NCBI RefSeq assembly: GCF_965363235.1
Contig: NC_134844.1
Coordinates: 77,717,244-77,781,243 of the forward strand
Source: Mytilus galloprovincialis
Taxonomy: Eukaryota > Mollusca > Bivalvia > Mytilida > Mytilidae
Direction of reading: 5' to 3'
DNA length: 64,000 nt
Shown here: in pieces, positions 23,575-36,040 of the stretch
How the letters are laid out: every line of letters starts with the position of its first letter
Numbering within the stretch: the first letter of the stretch is position 1
Notes under the pieces: generated by a model
Told to the model about the DNA's origin: nothing
Seen by the model: the letters and a program-made list of their open reading frames with translations, nothing else
Database searches by the model: none
Program-made: the position numbers and the translations under genes

Positions 23575-23905
23575 TTTAAATTTCCCCAAGGGTGATTGGG
23601 GAAACGAAATGTGGTCACTTGGTTAAATCCGATGCCTCGTGTAAAGAGAGTGCCACGTTCTTTGCACGTTAAGAACCCTTGCAACAACTCTTTGTTGCAA
23701 TGGAAAATTTCTGTCCAAATCCAACATACCATCAGTTTCCAGTGACAGTCCAAAATTTCCCGACCATCATCCCGAGTGGCCTCTATTATGACAAGACATA
23801 CCTATTGTTTTTATTGTTAACTTGTTCTCGTCCTGAACATGCATGAAATATTTGCCACTGGACGTTAAGCAACCAACAATCAATCAATCAATCTAATTTA
23901 AAGAC
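23575..23905 (+). repeat. LINE or SINE 3' end with an aatc tail
   Basis: It carries gtaaagagagtgccacgttc, cccgaccatcatcccgagtgg and gccactggacgttaagcaac, and ends in caatcaatcaatcaatc. A simple-repeat end of this type is typical of non-LTR retrotransposons and the SINEs they mobilise. A second copy, interrupted by a MITE, lies at 39065-39340. Confidence 0.6.
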
Positions 23906-24919
23906 GCAACAATTTTGCCTTCTGGTGCAAGTCTCATAACATCACTGATGATTCTCCCAAGGAAAGCAGAATATCAAGAGAAGTTGGTTGTAGCATCACC
24001 TTGTCACACACCAAATTTCTGCGAAACTTCAAAAGTTCGTTTTCCCCGACCCCTTGCATGCATATTAATTGCTCTGAGGTTAAACATTGACATACAATGT
24101 ATTTTAACAAAATATCAACTATAGTCATTATATCCGGAAAAACCTCTTATCCGAAGGATAAAGAAAAAATTGTATAAACAAAAATATAACTTATTCACAG
24201 AAAATACACGATAGAACTACTATATATATTCAAATTACTAAAAAATAAATTAACTTCTACAAAATCTACATAATCACATCGAAACGATCAAATTCATTGT
24301 GAAGGAAAAAATAAATGGTGGAGCTGATTGACGGATGGGAAATTTCCGTAATCAAAAAAGGTACAAATTATTTTTGAGTTTTTGACAAAATTGTTTGGAA
24401 TTTGCCCAACAAAGTTTGCATGCAGTATCGCAATAATACGTTTTGTCCTCTTAAATTTCAAATACTGTTTTTGAATCATATGTTTTCTCGTTTTCAAAGA
24501 AAAATGCGTTAAATTTCTATCCAAAAAACAGCCAACTTTAAGTTTGAAAGTTTTACTTGGAGATGATATTATATTTATGTCTTCATCATTCCGATGATCC
24601 TTGATGATATGTGCATAGAAAATATTTACGAAAATAGCTGGAAATTTGACCAAAAAATATATTTTCGGATTTTAAGGTAACTACCCAAAACCGTAAATTG
24701 AGGGGAACCTCCATTAAAGGGATAAAATACAAAAATGTGACCATAGAAACTTTTTATGACCAGACGGAAATTAAAATATAGATATTATTTTATCTTTCAA
24801 AACAATTTGCAGCCGTGTGTTATTCCGGACCATCAAACTCGTTAACTAAGCGTCTTTTCGATGTCAGTTGCAGTACTAAAACTATAGCAGTTATATTAGA
24901 AAAGTATCGCATTCCTAAA
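23906..24919. other. Spacer with one long minus-strand open frame of unknown value
   Basis: The frame at 24294-24653 (minus, 119 codons) is the longest in this part, lysine- and phenylalanine-rich, with no motif I recognise. In DNA this AT-rich such a frame can arise by chance. Confidence 0.25.
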
Positions 24920-25110
24920 TTTTTGATATTAAAAAATCATCACTATGATATTATCAGATTATTACATGGCATTTTTCATATCGCATGTATTATCAGCCCT
25001 AGGTTCAAAATCAGCCCAAGAGCTGCATGGGTCGAGGGCTGATATTGACCGAGGGCTGATAATACATGCGATATGAAAAATGACATGTTATGATCTTTTT
25101 ATCATATGCT
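24920..25110. mobile_element. Foldback element with 37-bp arms
   Basis: The left arm at 24964-25000 (catggcatttttcatatcgc, then atgtattatcagccct) is repeated in inverse at 25052-25089 with about one mismatch. Related words (ggcatgtgataac, cttttcatatcagcccg) recur at 25560-25645, and tatcgcattgatataa at 25745, so several members or one larger foldback unit may be present. Confidence 0.6.
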
Positions 25111-27459
25111 TCAACAGTAGAGAAAAATAACAGATTCATATATTGATCCTTCTACGTGGTTCCCGAAAATATGTTGAAAGAGTAAAAAGTTCACGGACGT
25201 CGGACCCAAAATTTGATACATTCAATATGAAATCTTTCTAGCATATGCCTCAACAGAGAAAAAAAAACCACACATTTTAATATGGACGAATCGACAAAAA
25301 AATAATTCAACAATATACATAATGAAAACTGTTTGGAAAAGTCAACTTTTTAAAGTAACTTTCTAAATTATGTTTAAGAAAAACTTAAAAAATGCATTTA
25401 TTTAATATTTTTTTGTTTTTTTGTTTGTTTTTTAAAATTTAATTTAATCAATTTTCACAATATATTTTCCAGTACTCAAAAAATTGTTTTGTACACTACT
25501 TTGTAATGTTTTTCACTGAAACGTAGCATTGGGGTGTATTTTCCGGAATTTGCCGAGTATCACCGGAATGCCATGTGATAACGTTACGGAAAGGCATGTG
25601 ATAACAATCGAAGCATGTGATAAACTTTTCATATCAGCCCGCTAAGCAACAATTCGAAAAATATGGAAAATACTTTAATTTAATGCTATTATCATACGGT
25701 AAAAATCATATGTTATTTAGTCTAAGTATATGATAAAAGACAAATATCGCATTGATATAATAAAACATAGCAGTATCTTTGACTTATAGGTGATTTTGGC
25801 TTAGCAAACAACTGAATTCATCTCAATTGCATTTATTCAACAATTCAATTTTCTCGTTTAAATACACCTTGCTTGTTATTACATAAAATAATTCATGGAA
25901 ATTATACAAGTATGTCGTGTTAAATGTCACCCTGTTTTAAGAAAGAGTCATAACTTTATACCGAGAAATCTGCCTTTCTTCGTACAAATGCTAACATTCG
26001 TCTGAAATTTCCCACAATGCAACTCGTTGATATAAGACAATATCGCACGTTGATATAAGAAAAGTTTTTTATCGAATCGCTTCTTTCATAGACTGAGTTA
26101 TATCTCACCTGTCGTAGTCGTTCTCAACTGTAGGTATAGACAATTGCTGAAAAGGTCTATTAAGGAGATCTTGTTCAGTGGTGTAGTTGGTTCATTTTTA
26201 CGTGTACGCCCGAACTTTGGCGAGGGATATGAGGGGTGCCAACCGCTCAATGTCAAAGCACCTGTTGGTAGTGGTTTCGAAAGGGACGAAGCCCCCGAAA
26301 GCTATCGAGAATGAGATACCATAATGATTCCTGTCAGTAAAAAATCATTGATAACAACATACTTTTGAATCTAAATGTTTTTTTTTTGTTTTTTTTGGTT
26401 AAATTTTGTAATATGTTAACTTATTCATCGTGTTAAACTGGAAGCTAGCCTAATGGTCATTGGTTTTAGAGAAAACGTCCAAACCAATATTACTTTTAAA
26501 TAAGTTTAAATGGTGTCGTGAGTGAACATATAATCAACAAAAGCACCTTTTAATGAACACGAAAAAAAAAATATTTCTAAGAGGTGCAATATAAAAAAAT
26601 TCTGGAACATCTAGGATTTCTTCCACAAAAATTGAATCAATGTATCATTCCTTTAAAGGGATTTAAAAAAAAATGTTCTTTTGATATTTTTTTCTTGATC
26701 TGAAATATTTCACGACAATCTATGAAGGTTTATAAATTGATCCTGTAAAACAATAGAGTCCGGCTATCTGTCTATCAGAAAAGAACCGAAAAATGAACGA
26801 AAACAAATGCTTTTAAAATTTTAGCTTTAGACATTAGTTATAGAAAAAGCTTCTTCGACATTTTCATAAATTTCGATGAAGGTTCGACAAGTAGAAGAAA
26901 TAACAAAATGCAAGCCCAAACTGCGACCACTTATAAAATTGCAGAAAGAAATACATGTTATCCTTAAAATGCGGGAAAATTAAAGATATAATTGTATTAT
27001 TATATTGCTCTGAATACTCTTTTGATCATAAACAGTTTATGTACAACTTTCGTAAAATTTCACAGAGAGTCATTTAAAAGAATTTATCCACATTCGGAAC
27101 CTAAATATTGACGCCGCTTTGTCTCGCTTTTGGGACATAAATCACAGGCTCGACAAAAATACAAACAGCATATCGAATTTGAGCAGATAGTGAATTGCTT
27201 TAAATATAAGAAAAGAAGGTCGAATTCATAGTGGATTCAGACTTTTACAAAAGATTCGAACAAATATGTTAAATGATCTATTTGAGTAAATTTAGTCCCT
27301 TTTTATTCAAAATTACAATCCATTAAAAAAAGAAGCACAAGGCTGATGTGCTTTTGATCAGATTTTCATATTCTATGTCGATTATTTGTTTTATTTTCAA
27401 AATTCAAGTGTACGCCCGGGCGTTTTGACGTAAACGTAGCTACGCGCATGTTGTTTTGT
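25111..27459. other. Central spacer, no gene recognised
   Basis: AT-rich with scattered repeats of the foldback words. The word gtgtacgcccg occurs at 26202 and 27411. No coding signal. Confidence 0.4.
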
Positions 27460-28159
27460 TGATCATCATTGCTTTTTTAAGTTTCTATATATCTATATAT
27501 TGAATTTTGAAGATATAAGGTAAAACGCAAAAAAATAAAATTGGTAAGACTCGGCATTAAAAGACAACAACTCGAATAAAGAGTTTTATCGGTCGTCCCA
27601 CTGTCTATATCACTCTGTTCAGCTCTTAATATTATTCCGTATCATGTCTTTGTGACGTCAAATACGTTGACCCGGCCTTAATAACTTTGACCCGGACATA
27701 TCAGCGACGTCATAATGTTTGAACCGACGTTAATAACTTTGACCCGAACTTATCAAGTCATCTTTTGTGTGCTGGTGAAACAAAGAAAACACTTCTGAAA
27801 CACGCAAATATAGCCCGATAAATCGATTATCAGATTATCTGCATATTGATATTGTAAAATATCAGCTGCTTGACATTATATGAAGGCTTTTTGATCTCGT
27901 TCGCTACGCTCACTCGACAAAAAGCTTCATATTATGTCTCGCAACTGATATTTTACGATATCAACATGCATATAACCTGATAATCGGTACGTATGACGAT
28001 TTCAGCAGTTTTACTTGAAGGTACATATTGTCTTGCCGATCGATCCTTTTTGCGGTTTAAATATTTTCTCTATCTATCGCGTTTTCAAGGAAAAAATCGT
28101 CATTTAAGGGCGATAACTTCTATGTGAAGTCGTCTGACATTTTTCATGAAAATAGACAT
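27460..28159 (+). repeat. R1 copy, 5' part, with an inserted hairpin
   Basis: R1 words are cattaaaagacaacaactcg, gacgatttcagcagttttac and gaagtcgtctgac. The repeat is interrupted by a retroelement at about 28160 and resumes at about 30690-30900 with the R1 closing words (catggcggcgatgttg, ggttaacggatgacgacg). Confidence 0.6.
27820..27988. mobile_element. Foldback hairpin of about 165 bp
   Basis: cgattatcagattatctgca with gatattgtaaaatatcag on the left pairs with ctgatattttacgatatc and cctgataatcgg on the right. The loop side holds ctcgttcgctacgctcactc, a CpG-containing word. It sits inside the R1 copy and is therefore younger than it. Confidence 0.6.
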
Positions 28160-29571
28160 TAATCAATTCACCAACATTCCAACTGACTCCATTTTCAGAA
28201 AACGAAATCTGTAACAAACATAAACTTTTAGCCACCGCTTTACAAGCAGAGCCAAACACAATGAAAGTCCCAACTATGTATTGGCTTCCGAAGCTACACA
28301 AAACCCCTTACAAATATAGATTTATTTCGTCTTCAAGCCATTGTTCAACTACTAAATTGTCTATTCTTCTTACCAGCACACTTGGTACAATTAAAAACCT
28401 GATAATAAATTGTTCAAATAAGGCCTTCGAAAATAGTGGAATAAATTACTTTTGGAGGGTCAAGAACTCGTTGGAAGTACTTGATAAATTGCATGCTTAT
28501 ATTGGTGATTTTGAATCTGTTCAAAGTTTTGATTTTTCTACCCTGTATACCACATTGCCTCACATTCTCATTAAGAAAAAATTCACACACCTAATTAAAT
28601 GGGCATTCAAAAAATCAGAATGTGAATATATATGTTCAAACTCTTTTAGGTCATTTTTTAGTAGCAATAAACAAAAAAACAACTATGTTAATTGGACATG
28701 CTTTGATACTATATATGCCCTTGAATTTTTACTAGATAACATTTTTGTTCGCTTTGGGGATTCCGTATATCGTCAGATAATCGGAATTCCAATGGGGACT
28801 AACTGTGCACCACTTATTGCGGACCTGTTTTTGTATTGTTACAAGTTACAATTTATAAGAAGAATAAGCAAAGACCCATCGAAACAACATCTGATAAACA
28901 AATTTAATAATACTTTTAGATATTTGGATGATATTTTGGCTCTCAATAATGACGACTTCAGTATGTATAGTAATGAAATTTATCCTGTTGAACTTACTTT
29001 AAATAAAGCTAATACTAACAATGACCACTGCCCTTTTCTCAATCTTGATATCTATATCACTAATGGAAAGCTGAATACTAAAATTTATGATAAAAGGGAT
29101 GATTTTTCATTTCCTATCGTTAATTATCCGTTTTAAGATGGTGACGTTCCGTTGTCACCATCTTACGGTGTTTATATATCTCAACTTGTACGATTCGCTC
29201 GTGTATGTAACAATGTTTTAGATTTTAACGAGAGAAATTTATGTATTACTGAAAAATTATTACACCAGGGTTTTCGATATCACAAACTAGTCAAAACATT
29301 TACTAAATTTTATCATCGGTATAAAGACATCATTCGTAAAGATAGCTCAACATGCAGACTTCTAATACGTTCAGGTATTTCACATCCAATTTTTTATGGA
29401 AATATTCTTTATAAAGCACAAAGGTGTCAGTATTCACCTCAGAAACTTACAAAACCTTTGAATAGACTTATTAAGAAGGGATATAATTACGATACTGTTG
29501 TCAAGTCATTAAAGATTGCATATTTTGGCGTTAATATTGAGTCACTGATAAGGTCTTTGCATCGGAACTAA
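28160..29571 (+). pseudogene. Reverse transcriptase relic, Penelope-like type
   Basis: Numbering from the ATG at 28261, the frame shows PKLHK (10-14), RFIS (20-23), motif A DFSTLYTTLP (91-100), GIPMGTNCAP (175-184), the catalytic YLDD (221-224) and FLNLDI (259-264). Further on come YGVYISQL and RYHKL-KTFTKF, a C-terminal region shared with 19667-19970. The frame is open upstream of 28261 back to about 28160, so that ATG is internal and the protein lacks its N-terminus. The family is Penelope-like by its PKLHK and MGTNCAP words; no GIY-YIG endonuclease is visible here. The readable part carries about one break, so this copy is not active. Both catalytic aspartate motifs are still present, so it is not very old. 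Confidence 0.75.
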
Positions 29572-30688
29572 ACACATTTATTCTAAAAACAGTTGTTGGC
29601 ATGACACGGGTTATGTTCTTCTCATATATGTTATAATGGTATGATACTAAACCCCTAACGGGAAGGATTGTGCCTGATGTTCATATGGGACAACATCCCT
29701 AATGCGCCTCGAAATGAGGAACTAATGCGCCTCGAAATGAGGAACTCAAAAGTCACGTGTAAAGAAAAAATCTCTGTGTAGTGATATTGGACATGTTTCT
29801 ATTTTTAACAAATGACTGAACTTAATTATTTGTGGTGATTAGGAAAGTAGAGGAACATAGAATAAATGTGTAAAAACTATGGAGCTATTGAATGTGTTCA
29901 AAGTATTAAATTTTCAAAGAACTTATTGTGTTAAAAAGGGGATATTTTACCACAAGGAGCCGCATCACAAAAGGATGTTCGGGGTTTGCTAATTTACGGA
30001 AAAAGTAATCTCACTTCGTACCCCGAAAATTTAACCACATATGTGAAAATGTCACAGCTTCGAAACGAGCTATCATACATATCCAAGTTTACGATATGGA
30101 CTGAGCTACAGGAAAAAACGTTACCATTACCGCCTATGTAAAAACAATTAAAGATATTGAGCCATATGATGAAATCATAATCTTTCAGTCAGTTTAATTG
30201 AAGTCTGGAGCTGGCATGTCAGTTAACTGCTGGTAGTCTGTTGTTATTTATGTATTATTGTCATTTTGTTTATTTTCTTTGGTTACATCTTCTGACATCA
30301 GACTCGAACTTCTCTTGAACTGAATTTTAATGTGCGTATTGTTATGCGTTTACTTTTCTACATTGGTTAGAGGTATAGGGGGAGGGTTGAGATCTCACAA
30401 ACATGTTTAACCCCGCCGCATTTTTGCGCCTGTCCCAAGTCAGGAGCCTCTGGCCTTTGTTAGTCTTGTATTATTTTAATTTTAGTTTCTTGTGTACAAT
30501 TTGGAAATTAGTATGGCGTTCATTATCACTGGACTAGTATATATTTGTTCAGGGGCCAGCTGAAGGACGCCTCCGGGTGCGGGAATTTCTCGCTACATTG
30601 AAGACCTGTTGGTGACCCTCTGCTGTTGTTTTTTATTTGGTCGGGTTGTTGTCTCTTTGACACATTCCCCATTTCCATTCTCAATTTT
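28160..30688 (+). mobile_element. Penelope-like retroelement, 5'-truncated, inside R1
   Basis: It starts abruptly inside the coding region, carries the reverse transcriptase relic to 29571, then about 1.1 kb of 3' untranslated DNA with the alpha module (30395-30470, catgtttaaccccgccgcat and cctgtcccaagtcaggagcc) and a gamma tail (30560-30688). A missing 5' end is usual for elements that copy themselves at the target site (LINEs, Penelope-like elements). The surrounding R1 repeat is cut at 28159 and resumes at about 30690. Confidence 0.7.
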
Positions 30689-30689
30689 A

Positions 30690-30905
30690 TTAGGTAGATC
30701 TCATGGCGGCGATGTTGATTTGCAAGTGGAGTCAATGGACAAATTAAAAAAAATATATATACTCAAATTATGATTGTGACCAAGTTTGATTTAATTTAAT
30801 TTTACCTAGTACTTTCAGAGGAGGAAATGTTTCTAAAGGTTAACGGATGACGACGACGATTGACGTAAGGATTCACTTTGTCCTTTGGGTCTGATGAGCA
30901 AAAAA
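30690..30905 (+). repeat. R1 copy, 3' part
   Basis: The words catggcggcgatgttg, agtggagtcaatggac, ctttcagaggagg and ggttaacggatgacgacg follow the order at 770-920 of the first R1 copy. Confidence 0.6.
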
Positions 30906-31343
30906 TATAGTTTTTTTTCTGAGAACATTGTTTTGAAAACGAGCACTGCAATGACCTGGAAAATGGCAACACAAATGTATTACTTACTTTTAGTCACTTC
31001 ATGTAAATGAACTCTTGATTCCTTGATTCTAAAAAAAGATGATTTGACATAAACTTGAAATTATACAAACTATTTCTATATTTAAGAAATAAGTACAGCA
31101 GGAAGCCTTCCAGATCAAATATCATAAATAAATTTTGAACTATTTAAAAAATATTCATTGTGATCGTTTGCACATTTAACAATTGATCAAATGATTTTCA
31201 CCTTTTTTAAACGGATCAATTTGTCGATATTACAAATATTCAGTAATATGATCGTTTATTTTTATTTTTGTATAACATTGATTTCCATTATAGTATTGGG
31301 TTTATCAAGCAAGCTAGAGAACTTCTGAATCATATCCAAAAAT
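30906..31343. other. AT-rich spacer
   Basis: No repeat or gene recognised. Confidence 0.35.
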
Positions 31344-33172
31344 TAAATAGTTGGTTTAATTTAAGATTTAAATTATTTAATTAGCAAAACAGTGAAATTT
31401 ATATTTTACACCTCAGTTATCACACTGGTTCAAACTAGATTTTCGTTAGTATAAACTCTTGCATTAAATTTACTCACTATATTATTTTTCGCTCTTTTTA
31501 TTGGATATAAACTTTTCCTTTGTTGTTAATTGTTTATTTATACTATTGCAAAGTGTTTTCTTTACATATTTGAATTTGATATTACGTTGAAATTCAATTG
31601 TACGGAGATTGGAAAAGCGATGCTTACAAGAGATATTTAAAATTTTCATTAGATGATAAGATTTCAGTAGCAGAAAAGAAGACGGTACATATTGCAGATG
31701 TTTTATTATAAATTTTTACAGGGAATTTCTTTGAAAAAAGGGCGACCATTGTGTCAGCGTCTGTACCTAAATATGTTAGTGGAATAGATGGGTGTACAAC
31801 TCAGACCTATCCTGGTGCCACTATTGGTCGTCTTACTGAGTTAATTTCATCTGGAAAAGTAGATTTAATTTCATTAGATTTCGTTATAGTTAATGTTGGT
31901 ACTAATAATATTTCTTCGTCTCAATCCGTAGATACTATTATGTCATATTTCGGAGATTTAATTCACAAGTTAAAAAAGATGACATTTGCTAAGTTGATAT
32001 TTACTTCTATTCTTCCTAGACCAGTTGATCACATGAAAACTGGAGCTAAAGTTAATAAAGTTAATACTGAGTTAAAAAGATTGTGTAAAAGAAATAATTT
32101 ATTATATTGTAATTTGTATAGGAGTTTCTTACTCGACAATATTCCAGATTCTTCCTTATTTGCTCCAAGAGATGGGCTTCTGAAGCCTTCATTTAAATTT
32201 TGCTGGTACAGAACTTTTCAGAAAAAAGAAAATCAATATTATTACAAAATGTAAGCATCAGAGTATAAATTGTAATGTGTTACAATTGTGTTTTTTATTT
32301 ACTTTATAAATGTATATTGTTTACTATAATTATTCTTTTTTCTCTTTTCAGAGAACTTGCATCCTGAATATGATGCTGGTTTTCCTCTAACTACTCAAGA
32401 TCTACATATATTTTGAGTTGGTTTGCTGTTTTGTCCTTTCGTTATCTATACACATTTTGAAAGGATGGAGCTTATTTGAAGTGAGAAAAAAGAGTGATGA
32501 TAGTATATCTTTAATTTTTTTTTAGCGGCCTTGCAGGCTTGGCGGATGTTTGCCAAAAAATTTGGTTATATATCTATGTTTATGTATTTTCATTTGTGTA
32601 TTTAACTATTTATGATATATTGAATTTTGTAATATATTGAAAAAATATTTATATCAGGCAATACAAATTATACCTATTGACTTCCTTTTATTTCACCCAC
32701 TTGATAATTGGTTTAATTTAAGATTTAAATTATTTAATTAGCAAAACAGTGAAATTTATATTTTACACCTCAGTTATCACACTGGTTCAAACTAGATTTT
32801 CGTTAGTATAAACTCTTGCATTAAATTTACTCACTATATTATTTTTCGCTCTTTTTATTGGATATAAACTTTTCCTTTGTTGTTAATTGTTTATCTATAC
32901 TATTGCAAAGTGTTTTCTTTACAATTTTGAATTTGATATTACGCTGAAATTACACACCCTCCCTCCCTCTTAATTTTTTTTTCCTTTTATAAATTTATAG
33001 CGGCGGATGTTTGCCAAAAAGTTTGGTTATATATCTATGTTTATGTATTTTCATTTGTGTATTAAATTATTTATGATATATTGTATTTTGTATATATTGA
33101 AAAAATATTTATATCAGGCAATACAAATTATACCTATTGACTTCCTTTTATTTCACCCACTTGATAATTGAT
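31344..33172 (+). mobile_element. Ngaro/DIRS-type tyrosine-recombinase retroelement fossil with split direct repeats
   Basis: Two repeats are laid out as A1 (31344-31590), coding part, B1 (about 32525-32706), A2 (32707-32950), B2 (about 32995-33172). This A1-B1A2B2 order is the split direct repeat structure of Ngaro and PAT elements, and Ngaro elements are known to carry an SGNH-hydrolase reading frame, which is present here. A1 and A2 differ at only about four places in about 235 bases by eye, so the insertion looks fairly recent. It is broken or reduced: only the SGNH part of the coding region is recognisable, and polymerase and recombinase parts are not seen. Confidence 0.7.
31751..32254 (+). 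pseudogene. SGNH/GDSL-type hydrolase piece of the Ngaro-like fossil
   Basis: About 168 codons include YPGATIGRLTE, VIVNVGTNNI (a GTNxI block III word) and FTSILPRPVDH, typical of the SGNH hydrolase module carried by retroelements in invertebrates. The role of this module in the element's life cycle is not settled. The piece lies between A1 and B1 of the split repeats. It is treated as a fossil part and not as a host gene. Confidence 0.6.
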
Positions 33173-33285
33173 TTAGTATTTTGACAAAAATGTACCTGCA
33201 CCAGAACTGTCAATTCCAAAACACAGTTTGATTTTAACATATTTTTGTTTTCATCCTGAATTCCGCATGTTTATTTCAGTGGTAA
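33173..33285. other. Flank between the Ngaro-like fossil and copy 2
   Basis: About 110 bases of unrecognised sequence, ending in GTAA (33282-33285), the left target duplication of copy 2. Confidence 0.5.
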
Positions 33286-33732
33286 AACACTGGACACTTT
33301 AAATTTGCAAAACACTCATTTGCAAATCCGCCGCCGCCTCAAACAAGAGCTACAATGTCATGAATATAACCAAAATGTGCGGAATTACATGGGATTCAAT
33401 AATTTCATTGGTTTTCTACTGTTACTATTATATTTATTTTGCTATTTGATTTATAAAAACATGGGATTTTCAATATCCCATGGGATTGACCATTATCCCA
33501 TGGGATTTTGGTAAAATCCCATGGGATTTTTTTTTATCCCATGGGATAATTGTAGTCCCATGGGATATTTGTTGTCCCATGGGACAAAAAAAATCCCATG
33601 GGACTTTAATTATTCAATGGGATTTTTTATATCCCATGGGACAAAATAAAATCCTATGGGATTAAATTATAAATATATAGATATAAATATACAGTAATGT
33701 AAATGTAACAATGAATGCTGTTTGGTAGTAAA
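33286..33732 (+). repeat. TIR of copy 2 (inner end), palindrome array
   Basis: CCCATGGG cores start at 33477, 33497, 33518, 33538, 33557, 33576, 33595 and 33633; a changed site (tcaatggg) sits in register near 33614 and CCTATGGG at 33653. Even the changed site keeps the 19-base step. Confidence 0.85.
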
Positions 33733-34769
33733 ATGTTTTAAAAGTATGCAAGGTTTTTATATTTATTAAATATACATGTACATATATTTATTTTTTTTTT
33801 CATTTTGTCACAAACATGTTTTTAATTTGTTTATATGACAATAAAGATAATTCTTATTTTGGAATGTATAATAATATTTACAGTCAAAGAGTAAAGTCCT
33901 TTAACTGAAACAAAATGATGAAATGTCTAAATAAATGAAAAAATATTGTTTTGAAATCTTTGTCTTGTTTATTCTACTATGAAAAATAGAACTGAAAAAA
34001 ATATTCCATATTCTGACTGAATTGTTTACTCTTTTCACGAGGTGAGGTTTTCTTTGTTATAGTTTCATTGCAATACATGAATATGCAAACAATTTGAATT
34101 ATATACATTTGAGGTGTACATAATGGTATGCTTATATTTGCAAATTTATAATATAAACACTTTCTGTAAAAGTTTTTTTTTCCCCAACTTGCTATGTACA
34201 ATTATTCAGTCCACTATATAAGAGTCAAGTCAATAAATTATTTCATCCACCAGAATATTCCTGCAATTCTTAGACAAAACATTTTTTCAATCTGTTCTTC
34301 AAAGATCTTCCTCGTACATCTTTATTGGGTGGAGCAATTCAAATGAGAAGACAAAGCAAGTTTATTTGGACAACATACTAATATTTTGTTCATTCGTTCC
34401 TTCTTTCAATTGATAATTACATTGTTGCATTTATATGATCAAGTTCTTGTGCATCTATGATCGTGATGATATGACTCCTATTTGTTTATAGTCATTATGT
34501 TGAAATTTCCCTTTTCTAATAAATGTAGGAAAAAACACGTTCCATTTCAAATTAATAAAAAAAGTTGCACTATGAAGAAAAATATCAACTTTAAGTTTTC
34601 TGTTCAGTATTGATCTGTTGTATGATGACCATGAAAACCGAGATGTCTGACCTACAAATACACAAAACTCAAAAATTATCAGTGAAGAGAGCAATACAAT
34701 GGCTATGTTATCATGTTTATGAACATTATGATAAACTTTCATTTGAATATATATTCATTGTTAGTACTT
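33733..34769. other. Right arm body of copy 2
   Basis: Inverse counterpart of about 18190-19218 in copy 1, for example gacaaagcaagtttatttgg at about 34352 against its inverse at 18570. No gene. Confidence 0.6.
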
Positions 34770-35508
34770 TTATTTCAGTAATTTGTGTCTATGATTTACA
34801 TATTATTGGTTGTTGTTTGGTTCCGTGTTGCAGTCTTTTGAATTAAGCCCATTGCAACAAATGTTTACAATTTGTTCAAATGCTGTGCTGTTATTAAAAC
34901 CACTGTCCGGTATAGGGTTTGCTCATTGTCAAAGGCTGTACAATGAACTATTTTTGTTAAATAAAGGCAGCTTGCAGGTCTAAATCAAATTTTTTTCTTA
35001 ATATATGATTTCGCTATATTTTTCTATAAATGAACTTTATCTTATACTTAATAGAAAAATAAAAAAAATTAAAATGGGGTCACCGTTCATTTACGCTCTC
35101 AATCTGCCTTCGAAAGAAACATACATTTTTGTAAACTTAAGGTACTTTTTTTTCTGTTGAACTAATACATGTAATAGGAGAAATAGAGGTAATATCGAAA
35201 ATAAAACAAGAATGTGTCCTCAGTACACGAATGCCCCACTCGCACTATCATTTTCTATGTTCAGTGGACCGTGAAATTGGGGTAAAATCTCTAATTTGGC
35301 ATTAAAATTAGAAAGATCATATCATAGGGAACATGTGTACCAAGTTTGAAGTCGATTGGACTTCAACTTCATCAAAAACTACCTCGACCAAAAACTTTAA
35401 CCTGAAGCGGGACAGACGGACGAACGAACGAACGGACGAACGAACGAACGGACGCACAGACCAGAAAACATAATGCCTCTCTACTATCGTAGTTGGGGCA
35501 TAAAAAGA
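34770..35508 (-). mobile_element. Block specific to copy 2, ending in an R2 copy
   Basis: Copy 1 passes directly from the gtact word to ctaaattacagaaat (18175-18195), while copy 2 has about 740 bases between them. The right part (35204-35506) is an R2 copy on the minus strand, opening acaagaatgtgtcc and ending gtagttggggcat. The left part includes a worn beta-tail word at about 34905-34965 (ccggtatagggtttgctcat). Confidence 0.6.
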
Positions 35509-35580
35509 ACTAAATTACAGAAATTGCTTATATTTTATAATAGTTTAGTTTAAGTACAGCTTATTTGAAAATGATAATAA

Positions 35581-36040
35581 ACAAGAATGTGTCCAAAGAA
35601 CACTGATGCCCCACTCGCACTATCATTTTCCATGTTCAATGAACTGTAAATTTGGTAAAAAATCTAATTTGGAATTAAATTTAGAAAGATCATACCATAG
35701 GGAACATGTGATCTAAGTTTCAAGTGGATTGGACTACAACTTCATCAAAAACTACCTTGACCAAAAACTTTAACCTGAAACTCCCACTTTCATTTTCTAT
35801 GTTCAGTGGACCGTGAAATTGGGGTCAAAAGTCTAATTTGGCTTTAAAATTAGAAAGATCATATCATAAGCAACATGTGTACTAAGTTTTGAAGTTGATT
35901 GAACTTCAGCTTCATCATAAACTACCTTGACCAAAAACTTTAACCTGAAGCGGGACAGACGGACGGACGAACGGACGGTTGAACGAACAAACAGACCAGA
36001 AAACCTAATGCTCCTTTACTATCGTAGGTGGGGCATAAAA
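35581..36040 (-). mobile_element. R2 hairpin-ended repeat, insertion specific to copy 2
   Basis: It opens acaagaatgtgtcc and closes cgtaggtggggcat. Inside, about 190 bases are duplicated (words actttcattttctatgttca and gaccaaaaactttaacctga occur twice). Copy 1 has an empty site at about 18112-18120. No clear target duplication. Confidence 0.75.

Noticed and set aside
24294-24653. A 119-codon minus-strand frame
   Set aside because: No motif, no partner exon, no second copy; kept only as a remark.
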